Shown: positions 47,418 to 60,043 of the stretch, piece by piece | How positions within the stretch are numbered: the stretch's first letter is position 1 | Layout: each line of letters starts with the position of its first letter | NCBI GenBank assembly: GCA_963932465.1 | Contig: OZ010790.1 | Location: 347,535,087-347,599,086, forward strand | Reading direction: 5' to 3' | Length of the DNA: 64,000 bases | Source: Maratus speciosus | Taxonomy: Eukaryota > Arthropoda > Arachnida > Araneae > Salticidae | Translations under genes and position numbers: made by a program | Notes under the pieces: model-generated | The model's database searches: none | What the model saw: the letters and a program-made list of their open reading frames with translations, nothing else | What the model was told of the DNA's origin: nothing

Positions 47418-47635
47418 TTAACCCTTTCAGAGGCAAAGCATTTGTAATGCTAAAGTTTTGAATAAATGAATGGCACCAGAATTTACCAACAAATTTAATT
47501 AGAAATAAGAAAAGGGAAATATTTCACTTTCATACTAAAAGGAAAATATTTTACCAAAATGCTGCTTCCAATGTGGCGTTTGGGAATTAAAATTAAGTGG
47601 TTTCATAAACATACCACCACCACTGAAATGGTTAA
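47418..47635. mobile_element. piggyBac-type MITE
   Basis: Flanked by and including TTAA at both ends (47418-47421 and 47632-47635), with termini CCCTTTCAGAGG and, inverted, CCATTTCAGTGG. TTAA targets and CCC-starting ends are typical of piggyBac elements. A related, more diverged segment lies at 15235-15475. Confidence 0.65.
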
Positions 47636-47660
47636 AAGAAAAACTAATAACTATATCATT

Positions 47661-47888
47661 TTAATAAGTAAAATCGGATAGATTTAACGTTTTTTCAATT
47701 TGCCCTTCGTAAATTATAGAAACATTTTCCCTTTCAGGCCATTTAAACTTTTCCCCTTCTACATGACGAGCAAAACGAACTAACTCTCTGTCATCGCACT
47801 GCTTTTCTATGTAACCAACATAATGTCTATGAATAGTCTTCTTCCTTACCAATATCAGCCAATGAAAAAATTTACATTGACATTCCAA
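47661..47888 (-). pseudogene. Possible transposase C-terminal fragment
   Basis: 75 codons. The part from HWLILVRKKTIHRHYVGYIE through FARHVEGEKFKWPERENVSI to IYEGQIEKTL resembles the C-terminal module (lysine-rich strand, YVGxI, FxWPE, aspartate/serine strand) seen after the DDE domain in some pogo/Tigger-type transposases. The DDE core is absent; the ATG at 47888 is not a trusted start. Its place inside the pogo-like element agrees with this reading, but the match is from memory and weak. Confidence 0.35.
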
Positions 47889-48060
47889 AAACCTTCAAAA
47901 TTTAAAGAAAAGAAAAGTTGTCAGTTCTTCACTGATTAGTCCAGCTAATGATGGCTTCAGCAAATAAAAGAAGCCTTCACATGTGTTAGAATGGCTGCTA
48001 ATGCAATTTGTTGAAAAAAATTGTCAATGTATCAAACCTCCCCTACCCGGGGAGTATATG

Positions 48061-49049
48061 ATATATGCGCCTAATATTTTTCTTTTCGGTTTTTTTTTTT
48101 TTTTAAAGAAAGAAGTGAAAGCCTATACTAAGCGCTAGATAGTCTTTCACTCGGGACGTGGCTGGGGACCTACGTATCTTGCTTCCGCAAAAGAGTCGGA
48201 CTAGAGTAGAGGAATAAAGGGCTGCGGACGAAGATGGGCCGCTCGATGTTAAATGTTTCAGTTTTAAATGAAAGTTTGGTATTAAATAAAATGATAGTGA
48301 AATAATAATAATAAAAAAAAGCATTGTTCTTAACATGCATTTAACCCATTAAGGACTAGCCCATGGGTTAACCCATAAGGGAGAATATCCATTTTTTGTA
48401 AATTTTTTGGGTTGAGCCAAACTTTACTGACTTTTGCACGGATTAGGTGAGTCAGATAGAATGATTTTAATACGGGTTGAGTTGAGACTGGGACTGAAAA
48501 TTTCGCCACGTGCAGACCTAAGAAGAAAGGAAGCCAGTCCCGGTTCGGTATGAAAAATACATTAAGCCCGGTCGAGAGTGGTCCGGCCCCAGAATATAGA
48601 CTTTTTTTAACCGCTCGACGGGACGATATAAAACTTGAAATTGAGGGTTAAAATTATGAAAACATTCTTAATCGGCATGTTAGAAAAACCCTGTTTTACA
48701 TAGTACAGAAAGAAGTGGAAAGGGCAAAAGTTAAACTGAACCGGAAATTTAAGCTACGGGAAAGAGTTACATACCCACCTGCAATTTTTTAAAAAGCATT
48801 TAAACATTTTATTAGCAGCCAATCTTTGTTTAAAACTTTAAATGCGTTTTAAATTATTAATTTAAATTATCAAAAATAATTAATTTAAATGCATAATTAA
48901 AATTAAAATTAATTTAATTTAAATTATTAATTTATATTTTAAAGTCAAGAATTGTTAAAAGAAAAGGGTGCAAACTCGGAACGTGACCTGTTTGATTTTT
49001 TACGTTAATTTGTTTCGACAAATTTGAAAATATATTTATTTTTGAAAAT
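48061..49049. other. No gene; family C partial copy at ~48390-48610
   Basis: 48390-48610 matches the right part of family C, including GGGACTGAAAATTT followed by ACGTGCAGACCTAAG and a CCCGGTTCGG-rich end. The rest is AT-rich, with repetitive TTAAATTA near 48855-48935. Confidence 0.5.
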
Positions 49050-49054
49050 ATGAT

Positions 49055-49388
49055 TGTTCGGACCTTGTGCGCATGCCGAACGAGCTCCGTAGCTTTGCGG
49101 TCATGTGACCCAGTTCAGTTGTTCTTGAGCTGCCATTGTGGCACGTTATGTTATAGCGGGTCTTATCCCCAATTATTCTGTTGCTTATAGCGGGACTATT
49201 CCCCAAAATATGTTTTACGAACGTCACTTGTTCTAACAGCGGGTTATTACCCGAAAGTCACCTCATCATTCTATATGTTCTTCAGTGTTCGTGATTGTTT
49301 GTAACATTTGTGTGCTGTGTGATATAAAAATGTGGAAAAGAAAACTATTTGTCTTCAATCTTAAAGTTACACACAGTATTCACATACA
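49055..49388 (+). repeat. BEL-2 5' LTR
   Basis: 334 bp, TGTTCGGACC to CACATACA. The sequence just inside, TTTTGTGGTCCGTCGAGCCG, is where a primer-binding site would lie. Confidence 0.88.
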
Positions 49389-49425
49389 ATTTTGTGGTCC
49401 GTCGAGCCGGAGCGAAATAGCTGCT

Positions 49426-51216
49426 ATGGATAAATTAAATAGAACAAAAGGTGCTTTAAAAGGTACTATAACGAAATTAGAAAATTTCGTAAAAGATAAT
49501 ACAGACGAAATTAATTACTCGAGTACCGAGCTCGAAATAAAGATTCGAAAATTACCTGAGCTTCAAGCAAAGGTATCGGAAATACGGGATAAATATTATG
49601 ATATCCCTGATATTAAGGACTTACCAGAAATCGAAAAAGAGTTAGATGAACTCGAAGATCGTCTCGAGAAACTTGAAGTAAGTCTCAACATATTTCTTAA
49701 AAATCTTAAAGTTTCTGAAATAAATGTGCATGCTGATAGTATTGAATCTATAAGTTTGAATAATATTAAAGTTAAGTTACCCTAAATCCCACTACCAACA
49801 TTCAATGGTAAATATGAAGAGTGGTCAATCTTTAAAGTACAATTTACAAATTTAATTATCAATAATGTCCAGTTAAATGACGCTCAGAAGATGTTTTATT
49901 TGCAAGCATCGCTGAAAAAGGAAGCAAAACAATTAGAGAGTTCAGACGATTCTTTTGAGTCATTGTTTACAGCACTTACTGAAAGATTCGAAAATCAACG
50001 TTTGCTCATTGACACTCATTTATCAGCCATAATTAATTATGAAAAAATACATTACCAGTCTTCTAAAGAATCGAGATCCTTTATTGATTGTGTAAATACA
50101 AATTTGAGGGCTTTAAAAGTATTACAATATGAACAAAACAATCTGTCTGATGCTATCCTTATCAATATTATATTGCAAAAGGTAGATAAGGAATCTCGAA
50201 AATTATTTGAATATTCGATTAAAAAATCAGAATACCCACAATTTAATGAATTAATGTCATTTTTGGAAAACCGAAGTTCTACGTTAGAAAGCGTAAATAG
50301 ATACTCTGCTTCAAAACCCTTAAATAAAAACATTCCTCTTTCGAACAAACAAAAAAATTTCATGCTAAATTCGAATGATAAATCAAACGGAAAAACTTGT
50401 GTTCTGTGCAAATTGGCTTTTCATAATTTGAACAAATGTTCTCAGTTTCTAAAAATGAATGTTTCCGAACGATACGATTTTGTGAAGAAAAATAAGCTGT
50501 GTACCAATTGCTTGAATAACTCTCATTTTGTAAATTCTTGCATTTCAAAATATAACTGTAATACCTGTGGATTGCGACACAGCTCATCACTTCATCGAGA
50601 TATTAAAGAAAACAAATCCAAAAATGAATTGGCTTCCCCCCAAATTTTCTCCCCTCTTGACGGTGCGGTAAATAGAGAAACGAGAAACATTTCGGTAAAT
50701 TATGAATCTTTAAAGACCTTGAATAATATAAGTAAAGAAAGAAAATCAATTTTATTGAGTACATGCTTCGTTTATATAGAAGATAATTTCGGAAATAAAC
50801 GAAAGTTTAGAGTAATTTTGGATAATGCTAGCAATGTCAATATTTTAACTAAGGATTGCGCTGACATGCTGAAATTTAAAAAAAGGATAATTAATGTACC
50901 CGTTACAGGATTAAACGGTTATACTTATAATGTAAAAAATAAAATTTCGAGTGTAATTACAAACGAAGATGGCTCTTTCAGGGAGAATATAGATTTCTTA
51001 ATTGTTCCCAAAATCACGGATGTAATTCCATCAAAGCAATTAAATGTATCGGACATTAATTTACCGAATATTGTGGAATTGGCAGACCCCACATTTTTCA
51101 AACCGGGAAAAATTCACGCATTGGTTGGGGCTGAATTATTTTATAGAATTTTAAAGCATAATTCAGTTAAGATAAACGATAAACTTTTTCTGCAAGACAC
51201 TGTTTTTGGATGGATC
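49426..51216 (+). pseudogene. BEL-2 gag and protease (one stop, truncated by insertion)
   Basis: The likely start is ATG 49426, just after the LTR; 119 codons later a TAA (49783-49785) interrupts the frame, which then continues in the same register to 51216. The order is N-terminal coiled-coil-like segment, DUF1759-type gag with LPTFNGKYEEWSIF directly after the stop, two CX2CX4HX4C knuckles (from about 50398 and 50500) and a third degenerate CX2CX3HX4H, then a DUF1758-type protease whose active-site region reads LDNAS (about 50818-50832). Past 51216 the frame runs into the inserted DNA and ends artificially at 51336. The function would have been packaging and polyprotein cleavage. Confidence 0.88.
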
Positions 51217-51339
51217 CATAGGTGTAACTTGGGCTCTAAGACTGCGGGGGGGGGGGGGGGCAAAAATTTTAAGGCCATTTTTTTAAAAATATTTATACCC
51301 TCCCTCCCTATCACCACACACATATACTTAAATTAAGAC

Positions 51340-52090
51340 GTCTTTTTTTTTACCGCGCAAAAACACCCAGGTTTTTACTGATTTCGTAGATATTTTCATA
51401 TATTTTAGTTTATAAAAATATTTTTACTCGTCTGAACATTTCGAAATTTTTGCAGGTGACGTAAATCTGGTCTATCGAAATGCTCTAAAAAGTTTCTGTT
51501 AAAATACGCACGTACAGTTACTTTTAGCATAAAAAAAATATCGTCACCGTGAGGCGCGAAGTAACCTCCGTGCCGGTATATTTGAAAGGGTTAAAATCCT
51601 TATTTTTAAAATCCGATTATAACATCGATTAGAAAAATGTTTCACCTTTAAGAACATATTTTTGGTTTTGTCGGTACCTCTAGAATTGTGCCCTGAAGGG
51701 GCGAAACCGCGACGAAACACTCAGATTTTTTATTTCCATCGAATTTTTCACATATTTTATCTTGTAAAAAATATTTTATACCCGTCCGAACGTTTAAAAA
51801 ATTTTGTAGGTTATGTAAATCTGTCCTATGCTCTAAACAGAAAAAAAAGGATGGTGTATAAAGTAAAAAGTAAAGTGTGTTAAAGTATGGACTTTTTTTA
51901 TTTTTAGGGTTAAAAAAATATCGTCTCCATAAAACGCGAAGTGACCTGAGTTCGCCAGTGTATTTGAAAAGGTTAAAATTCATATTTTTAAAAACCATCG
52001 ATTAGAAGGTTTTAGCTTTGAGAGCACATTTTTAATTTGTCGGTACCTCTAAAATTGCGTCCTCGAGGGGCGCTGGAACAGGACAGAAAA
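51340..52090 (+). repeat. Direct duplication of a ~360-bp unit
   Basis: Two diverged copies, about 51350-51700 and 51705-52075, share CATATTTTAKYTTRTAAAAA, AAAAAAATATCGTC, ATCGATTAGAA and GTCGGTACCTCTARAATTG in the same order. No coding sequence. Confidence 0.65.
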
Positions 52091-54769
52091 ACGCTTCACG
52101 GAAAAAACGAGCCTTTTTGGAAAAAAAAATTCGAAGGATTAACTGTGATATTTTTTTCAATTGATTGCGGCATTTGAAACATAAGAGTACGATCTTATAA
52201 AACATGTCATCCGTTTTTAACTTAACTAAGCAGTTTGATTGATGTAAGTGAATAAATAATGACAAAATACTCCCGAAATTCCTTCCTTTGGAACTTCATT
52301 TTCTCCCGATGCATAAATAAGGTTTCTGCGCGTGCGCCACCACTTTGTCCCTTTCGCAAGCGCCGAGATAAGTTATTAATGAGAGTGATTTGCGAATTTT
52401 AATTAATAACTCAACTAATTATTAGAATTTTAAAATTCTGAAGTCTCAGAAGAGACTTTGGGCTACTTTCATAAAAATTGCCAGCTTCGTACTTACGCTA
52501 GCCATCGCATTTTGCTAGCCATCGCATACACAGACAGACACACACACAAAGCGAAACTTTTTTTTATTAGTATAGATTGTCCTCAAATTGGGAGAGCTTT
52601 TTTGACATTTCCCCTTAATAATTCATTTGATAATTATTTCTTCTTTTTTCATACTGATACACATTTATTAAGGGGAAAAAAACAAAATTAGCATACAGGA
52701 GAAATTTGAAAGGGATTGATTGAAAAAATAATTCGTATGCGACATCTTAATCATCGGTTAGATTTTAGAGCTGTTTAAATCTAGTAACATTAATAGTTCA
52801 TTTTTTTTTCAACTGGCGGTAAACTGTTATAGTCCACTAATTTCCAGGGAAATTCCAGATAACTCGTTTTTCCCACTCTTTTCGTTCTTGACTATCAAAG
52901 CTTTGAAACAACCTCAAATGTAGTGTGAAAAAAGTAATTAATTGGGGAGTTCAAAACCCGTTATCAGAGAAACATTCTGAAAGTCAACCGCCATTCTTAG
53001 CGAAAAACACTTTTGATACGATCCCATTCATTCTGGTTTAAGATGAATCCAGATAATTTAGCAATACAAAAATGTAAATTAAAGACTGATTTTAATGTTT
53101 ATTTTAATTCGATTATTTTCAATTTTTCACATTTTCCAAGTGGGCTCCCCTTAAAGACCGAAATAAAAATATTCAGTATTTTTATATAATGTTTTACTTT
53201 CAAAATATTAAATAAAAAATTTTATGTAATTTATAGTATTTTGATGGAAGAATGAAGAAAAAAATGTCAAGTTTTCTGCTTCGATTTATCTAACGCATAT
53301 TTCCTTTTTTACCATATTCTTCAATTGTACTTAAGGCTGGTCTCAAATCCAAACGGTCAACTTTATGACACAAGTTATCATTTATTTTTGTTCGGAAAAG
53401 CATGGAATAGGCAGGTGTTGTTATTCAGAAACTATGTAATCGAAATACGTTTTCCATTCTTTGGTAAACGTAAATGATCTTTCAGAGAATACCATCAATT
53501 GGAATTTTGAACCGAATTTCCGGACGTAAGGAGAAAACCAGCGAGAAAACCATAAAAAAAATTAATTATGTATTATTTTATCCTAAAGAAAACAAGTGGG
53601 CAACTGTGATATGCAGAGGATTTCGTTTAATATCTCTTTCAAAACACTTTATCCTTAAATTAACAAACCAAAATTGTTAATAGAAAATTGATAATTCCTT
53701 GCATAAATGGTAGCACTATTATATTTAGGAATGCGTTCCCCTGAAAATTATCCACTCCCATATTTCAGTTTTTTATATATTATACAAAGTTTAAAACAAA
53801 ACGGATATTTCTATCAAAAATTATCGCGTTACGTATATACAGAACATGCGGGCACATTAGCTATCAAGCTTTGATAGTCTGGAAGCTAAAAAATAAACGG
53901 CAATAAAAGTTAAATGATAATGCATGTAATTAATAAATAGACGTAACCAAATGCGTAAAGTTTTTTTAAAAATCAGATTAGCCATTTTTTTCACGAAGCC
54001 CTTGTTTCCCCCCCCCCCCCCCCACACACGCACACACAAATTCAGCTCACCTTAAATTCATAAAATTCTTATTATGTGTTATGAACTATGTCAAAGTTTA
54101 AAATCGATCGGTTCTTTAGTTTTCCTAATTTTAACAAATTCCCGTCAATTGTCTGTACGAAAAAGCATCCCTTTTATGTTTAAAAATCGATTTTTTCATA
54201 AACCGGAAAGTTGTGGTCCGATTTTTTTTTTTTTTTATTTAGATTTTACGAATCAACGTACGAAATAACATCCGGATACGAAAGAACCAAATTTGTAAAA
54301 TCAATAGTTAAAGAAATCTGTACTGCGATTATGTACAAACATTATAAGTGTTAAAATAAACAGGGTTCTTACTGATTAATACTAAAAAATAAATAGAACT
54401 ATATTCCAACTATAATATTAACCTAAATAAGTAAGTAGCAAAAATTAATATTTTATGAAGAATTAAATAATAATGAATATGTAACATGGTTCATATACTC
54501 GAGAACAAATACTATTCCAGCACACTTTTAGATACGTGCATAAAAATGGCATAGAAATAAACACATAAGGAAAATAGTGACCACATTGATTATCTATTTC
54601 ACAGAAATCTTATCAGATCTTTCATATATAATAAGAGATATATTAAGAGAACAGAGCTTTATTTTTTTCTTTAACTGAAAGAAAAAAAAAGATATTTAAT
54701 TTAATGATAAGAATTTATCATTACAAAAGCAGGAGTCAGGAATATACTAAGTTAAAATTTAGGAATTCT
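52091..54769. other. No gene; family E tail at ~52500-52578 and family F copy at ~53335-53460
   Basis: CACAGACAGACACACACACA followed by TTTATTAGTATAGATT at 52532-52578 resembles the family E tail. The 53335-53460 block is an inverted copy of 44690-44820. A C-run and CA repeat lie at about 54007-54038. Otherwise AT-rich. Confidence 0.45.
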
Positions 54770-55690
54770 GTACATCCATCAGGCGTCCTTTTGACAAAAT
54801 TTGAGTTTTTACCACGATCCTTTGGCAGAAAATTGCATTTTTCGCGATCTGATGAAATTTCGCGTTTTCCACGATCCTTTGACGGAATTCCTGTTTTTTC
54901 CTCGAACCTGTGACAGAAATTTGCGTTTTTTGCGGCACCCCTGGACGAAATTCACGTTTTTCCCGAGATCTTTTGACGAAATTCGCGCTTTTACAGCGAC
55001 CCTTTGGCAGAAATTTGCGTTTTTCGCGATCGTATGACGAAATTCCGCTTTTTCCCGCAATCCTTTTAGAGAAATTTGCGTTTTTTTCGCGATTGTTTGA
55101 CTAAATTTGCTTTTCTTTATCGCGATCGTTTGACTATATTCGTGTTTTTTCCTCGATCCTTTGACGAAATTCAAGCCTTTTCTGCGATTTTGTGATAGAA
55201 ATTTCCTTTTTTCCCCGCGCCCATGGAACGAAATTAATGTTTTTCTGGCATTTTTGGATAAAATTCAAGTTTAAACAGCGATCTTTTGGCAGAAATTTAC
55301 GGTTTTTGGGATCTTTTAACGAAATTTCGCGTTTTTTCCGCAATCCTTTGACATAAATTTGCGTTTTTTCACGATCATTTGACAAATTTGCATTTTTTTT
55401 GCGATCGTTTGACTAAATGTGCATTTTCCCCAAAATCGTTTGACTAAATTCAGGTTCTTTCCGCGATCCTTTGACTAAATTCGCGTTTTTCCGCGATCCT
55501 GTAACAGAAATTTGTATTTTTTCCATAACCCAGGACGGAATTCATGTTTATGTCCAGGATCTTTTGGCGAAATCTGCGGTTTCGCAGCGACCCTTTGGCT
55601 ATAAATTACCGATTTTTATGCGACCATTTGTCGAATTCACGATATTTTTTGTCAGAATTTTCGTACTTTTTTTTTTTTTTTTCTCTTTAA
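54770..55690. repeat. Minisatellite array related to that in the gypsy derivative, inverted
   Basis: Degenerate units of about 28-33 bp with GATCCTTTGACGAAATTCGC and GTTTTT are the reverse complement of the unit at 2552-4100. Units are more diverged than in the first array. ORFs across it encode only repeats. Confidence 0.8.
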
Positions 55691-56272
55691 GGAAATCCTT
55701 TTTTTTTTCAAGTTGGCAAATTTATCTGCAAGGTCCAAAATAAATCTGCGACGCACGTCACGCACTTTCTGCTACCGGGTAAAAATGTAACTATTTTTCT
55801 TTCCGTGTCACTTGGCCTGCCGTGCAAAAAATTCAATTCTGCTTTTAATTACCAAAAAATTAATTATCTTCGCTTCTGATTGTCGAAATTAAAAAATAAA
55901 GACATATTCTGAAAGAGAATGAAATTTTACGTCGGATGGCATAAAAATCATAGCTCGAAAATCGATATTTAAATTTGGTCTTATATAAAAATTCTGAATT
56001 CTGAGTCTGTTTCTGACCGCAAGACCGCACCTGTTTTATATTATCTGGTTATCGCCGAAAATTCAATTCATCAGACATCTGTCGCCTTCACAAATGAAGG
56101 AAAATAAAAGATTTTTCTCTCGATTTTTAAAGAATTTCAAAGTTTTTATGGTACGATCAAGATAATTTTTAGAATTTCTGAAAACTGGTTTTTTTCCCCG
56201 TCTTGTGGTACTAATTTCAAATTTCTGGGATGAGTAGAAAAGAAATAAAAGCGCCTTAAAGCAATCGCTACA

Positions 56273-56506
56273 CTGTAAAAAAATTACTGCCAGTTTTCCG
56301 GTAGGAATCGGCAAAATAGTTGCCCTTATCGTACCGGAATAATTTCCGACCCAGCTCGGAATAAAATCCGTAAAAATAAGGAAATAGTCAGTAAAACGGT
56401 ATTTTACGGATTTTATTCCGAGCTGGGTTGGAAATTATTCCGGTACGATAAGGGCAATTATTTTTCCGATTCCTACCGGAAAACTGGCAGTATTTTTTTT
56501 ACAGTG
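56273..56506. mobile_element. Palindromic MITE with CACTG termini
   Basis: Arms of about 110 bp beginning CACTGTAAAAAAA are near-perfect inverses with only a few mismatches; TA flanks both sides. CACTG ends are known in Chapaev-type elements of the CMC superfamily; assignment here is tentative. The palindrome would fold into a long hairpin. Confidence 0.75.
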
Positions 56507-56670
56507 TAGTCCTTATCTGCCGTTAAAATGACACCTGGTTTTAATCGATGGAAGAGATAGTTTTTATAATTTGATAAAAAAATTTATGCTTTTGTTGAAT
56601 CATGAATGCCTTTCAGATCTTGTAATTGGGTTTTTTTTTTAAATTAACAACGTCCATTAATTACTAGTTT

Positions 56671-56821
56671 TTCAAATTTTTACGATTTGTCGTTTGATGT
56701 GAGGTCTTCAGCTATAAGTATGCAAAATTTCAAGTCTCCAACATATATAGTTACGAGCACTGTGACAGACGGACAGACAGACGAGTGAGACGAATAGGGT
56801 TTCGTCAGATGAAGGAAACTC
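56671..56821 (-). mobile_element. Family A Helentron-like 5' fragment
   Basis: Minus-strand fragment containing part of one tandem unit (TCGTTTGATGTGAGG, CTATAAGTATGCAAAATTTC), the CAGACGGACAGACAGACG tract and a degenerate 5' hairpin (GGGTTTCGTCAGATGAAGGA). Adds a third locus of this family. Confidence 0.65.
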
Positions 56822-56869
56822 TAATCACAATAGTCAGAATCAAAAGATAGTAATCAAGAAATCTGTCCC

Positions 56870-57893
56870 ACATGTGCATTTAAATAGTTCTATGAAAATA
56901 AAAAAAGAAAAATGGTTCCGCTTTTCTGAAAAATAGACAGAGGAAATATTCTTACTTGAGCTTTGACTACTGCATCAGAAATTACTTCTATGAACGTGAA
57001 GACGTTAATTCTGGTTATTTTGAATTATCCAATGCTTATGCCAGTTCGTGCGCAAAATAGCATATAAATGGTTAAATAAAAAAAAAAAAAAATGAAATAC
57101 GAAGCTGGGCTTTAACTACAAAGCGATATAAAAACTGTAGGGGCAAAAGGTATTTGCCCTGTTCCTGAAAAACTAGGCGGTATGTGATCCCCACTTCCCC
57201 TCACCAAATTACGCCCAACGGTACAACCGGGAACAACGCGACATGTGCAAGACTCTAGTCCCTGATGTACGCGAGAGAACGGAATGTGTGTACATCTGTA
57301 TATCCAGACGCCATGAGAATTTCCTCAGCTCACCAGTACTGGACTGACGCTACGAGTATATTCAAGGAACGTCACTATAGTCGAGAGCCCTGAGGGCCAG
57401 GAAGTTCTTGTTTTGTGCTTATATTATCTTACGAAAAAGGACAATGGTCAGAGTCAAGACACAGTAATCGTGATATCTATTCCCACCTCTTCCCACACGT
57501 GCACCCCCCCCCCCCAAAAAAAAAAAAAATCCCTGGAAATGAAGAGGAAAATAAGTTTTGTACTTTGTACAAAAAGGAAAAAAAGGGAGACGGAAAAAAA
57601 TTCTCTTGAACTGTTATTATAGCAGAAGGTTTTGTCAAGACATAAGAAAAATTACTTATGTCAACGTGAAAACATTAATTCTGGCTGTTTTGATTTTGCT
57701 GTATCCAATTCTAGTTCAAACCCAAGATAGTAATATAAATTATTAAACTAAAGGGGTAAAAAAAAGCGAAAAAGGAAATACAGAAATTTGAAAACAAGAC
57801 AAAAAACTGGAGGGACAAAATACATGTCTTGCCCCTGCTCTTAAAAAACTGGGGCATATGCCCCCCCCTTGCCCCCGCCAGATTACGCCCATG
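56870..57893. repeat. Tandem duplication of the right end of the hAT-like insertion
   Basis: Segment about 56870-57213 and segment about 57460-57893 are diverged direct copies sharing AACGTGAARACRTTAATTCT, CTTAAAAAACT-like and a pyrimidine-rich run ending ATTACGCCCA. So two copies of the element's right end sit in tandem, separated by about 245 bp of other sequence. Confidence 0.6.
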
Positions 57894-60041
57894 GATGGAT
57901 CCCAACTGGGGCGCTAAAGGAGAACACGCAAACAAACAATATTGCTATGTGCAATTTCGTTAGAGATTTCGATGAAATAAATTATAATTTAAAACAATTT
58001 TGGGAGCTTGAGTCTATAGGCATTAAACATGATGATCCAAAATTGTCAGAAACGAATCAAGCACAACAAATATTCGATAAAACTGTCAAATTTGTAGGAT
58101 ATCGTTATGAAGTTCAGTTACCGTGGAAGAAAGACTGGAAGAAATTAAATGATAATTTAATGTTGCGAAACAGCGTTTGGAAGGTCTAAAAAGAAAATTT
58201 TATCGAAACCCAGAACTTTTTCGACAATATTCTGAAATAATCACGGAATATTTAAAGCAAGAAATTATAGAGCAGGTGCAAGAAAATGAACCTGTTTTAG
58301 ACAGGGCAGTGTATTATTTGCCCCATCATGCGGTCTGTAAAGAAGATAAACTTACTACAAAGGTCCGCATCTTCGATGCCAGCTCTCATGATAACAATGA
58401 TTTGTCCCTTAATGATTGTTTATGGCCCGGCACCAACTTAAATCCACTTCTATTTGATATTTTAATCCACTTCATATTATACGAAATTGCCTTTTCTTCT
58501 GATATCGAGAAGGCGTTCCTTCAAATATCACTCGCTGAAAAAGATCGGGATTCTGTCCGTTTTCTGTGGTATGATGATGATTTAAAATCTTTAAAGGTCT
58601 TCAGATTTAAACGTGTTATTTTTGGAGTCAATGCCTCTCGATTCCTCCTATCAGCTAACATAAAGGAGCACATCAAGCGGTTTACAAACCTACACCGAAG
58701 AACTGTTCACCTACTCGATAAATATATTTATGTGGATGATTTTATATCTGGCGAAGATACGCTGCAAGACGCTCTTAATGTTTCCCTGAATGCTAACAAA
58801 ATAATGTCTGAAGCAGGAATGATTCTTCGAAAATGGATAACCAATGATGAAGCGTTACTGAAGTGCTGGCAAGAGGAAGGTTTAAATATTCAAACAGAAC
58901 ATGCTGCAATAAGCTTAGGAAGCAATCTAAGCAAGGTATTAGGAATGTCCTGGAAAACAGAAGAAGATTGTCTGACATTCGAAGTCAAAAGTTTAATAGA
59001 ATTCTTGTCATCGCAAAAAAGCTCAAAACGTCTACTATTGCAAGCAGTTGGTAAAATCTTCGATCCGTTAGGCATGCTCACGCCATTCACCATTAGAATC
59101 AAATGCCTGTTCCAAGAACTAGGGCTAAAGAAGACAGCATGGGATGAACAGTTGCCAACTAATGTGCACGAAAGGTGGTTGTAGTGGTTCGAAGAACTTC
59201 CAAATTTAGCAGAATTAAAAATTCCGAGGAAAATTCTTGGCGCTTCAATCAAGTAATAGCTGTAGAAATACACGCCTTTTCTGATGCTAGTAAAACAGCA
59301 TATGGCTCTGCAATTTATCTGAGAATAAAAAGAGAGAGTGGAGTGGAAGTCAATCTCGTGACCTCGAAGAGTCGTGTTGCCCCGATAAAGGAGATAACTC
59401 TGCCGAGGCTGGAACTTCTCAAAGCCTTACTAAGTGCAAGACTGACCAATAAAGTAAAACCCATCCTAGATCAAAAAATCGCATCGACAGTGTGCTATTG
59501 GACGGATTCCAAAATAACCTTATTCTGGATCAAAGGAACATCAAACCGATGGAAACAGTTTGTGGCAAACCGTGTCATAGAGATTAATGCACTTTCAGAT
59601 TTGAACTCTTGATATCACTGCTCCAGCAAGGACAACCCTGCCGATCTCTTGACCAGCGGTGCGAGTGTTAATTCCCTTGTAGAGAATCCAATGTGGTTTA
59701 GCGGACCAAAATTCCTATCAGCTGATGACTTAGTGACTGAGCAAGAAACTATTTCTGTGCCAGAAACAAATTACTTTCCCGAGACTAAATCAAAATATAA
59801 AAATAATTGTAATGATTTCAATTCTAATATTTCTCTTTCTCTTTTCAGGAATCCTGAAGAAGTAATTTTTTTTCTCAACATAAGTGGTAAATACTATAGT
59901 ATTCTTCGTATACTGGCATATGTTTATAGGTTTTTTCACAATTGCAAATGTAAGTTAGCAGACCGGCGCAGAGGCAGCCTCACAACCCCAGAAATAAAAA
60001 ATTCAGAAGTCTCTCTAATTAGACCACAAAATGGCAGGTAA
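57894..60041 (+). pseudogene. BEL-2 pol: RT and RNase H remnants
   Basis: Coding resumes right at the insertion's target duplication. Reading passes through three registers: 57894 to about 58160, then about 58160-59184 after a frameshift, then from about 59250 to 60041 after another. Reverse transcriptase motifs are SSDIEKAFLQ near 58500 and YVDD at 58729-58740; the RVPFG-type block is altered. RNase H appears as AFSDASKTAYGSA near 59280, TLPRLELL near 59398 and YWTDSKI near 59500. Stops include TAG 59182-59184, TGA 59610-59612 and TAA 60039-60041. It cannot yield a functional polyprotein. Confidence 0.88.
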
Positions 60042-60043
60042 AA

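Larger units (their letters stand above)
47055..48060. mobile_element. Decayed pogo/Tigger-like element
   Basis: GGGAGGTTTGATACATTG near 47099 is mirrored by CAATGTATCAAACCTCCC near 48027, and both ends have an extra CCCC...GGGG terminal block with GTATCAAA. Between them lie a piggyBac-type MITE and a 75-codon minus-strand frame that resembles a transposase C-terminus. No target duplication was established and the class is tentative. Confidence 0.45.
51217..57893. mobile_element. 6.7-kb hAT-like insertion within BEL-2
   Basis: Left end CATAGGTGTAACTTGG and, inverted, right end CATGGGCGTAATCTGG; 8-bp duplication GATGGATC at 51209-51216 and 57894-57901, extendable to TGGATGGATC because of flanking similarity. 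Removing the insertion and one duplication keeps the BEL-2 reading frame, which confirms the boundaries. The first and last segments are G- and C-rich (G-run at about 51246-51259, C-runs at 57861-57876). No transposase was found. It contains repeats listed separately. Confidence 0.8.

Noticed and set aside
48103..48336. 77-codon ORF beginning with a hydrophobic stretch
   Set aside because: Could mimic a signal peptide, but no splice context, family or conserved motif supports it.
58793..59273. Minus-strand ORFs over BEL-2 pol
   Set aside because: They are antisense shadows of the reverse transcriptase and RNase H remnants.
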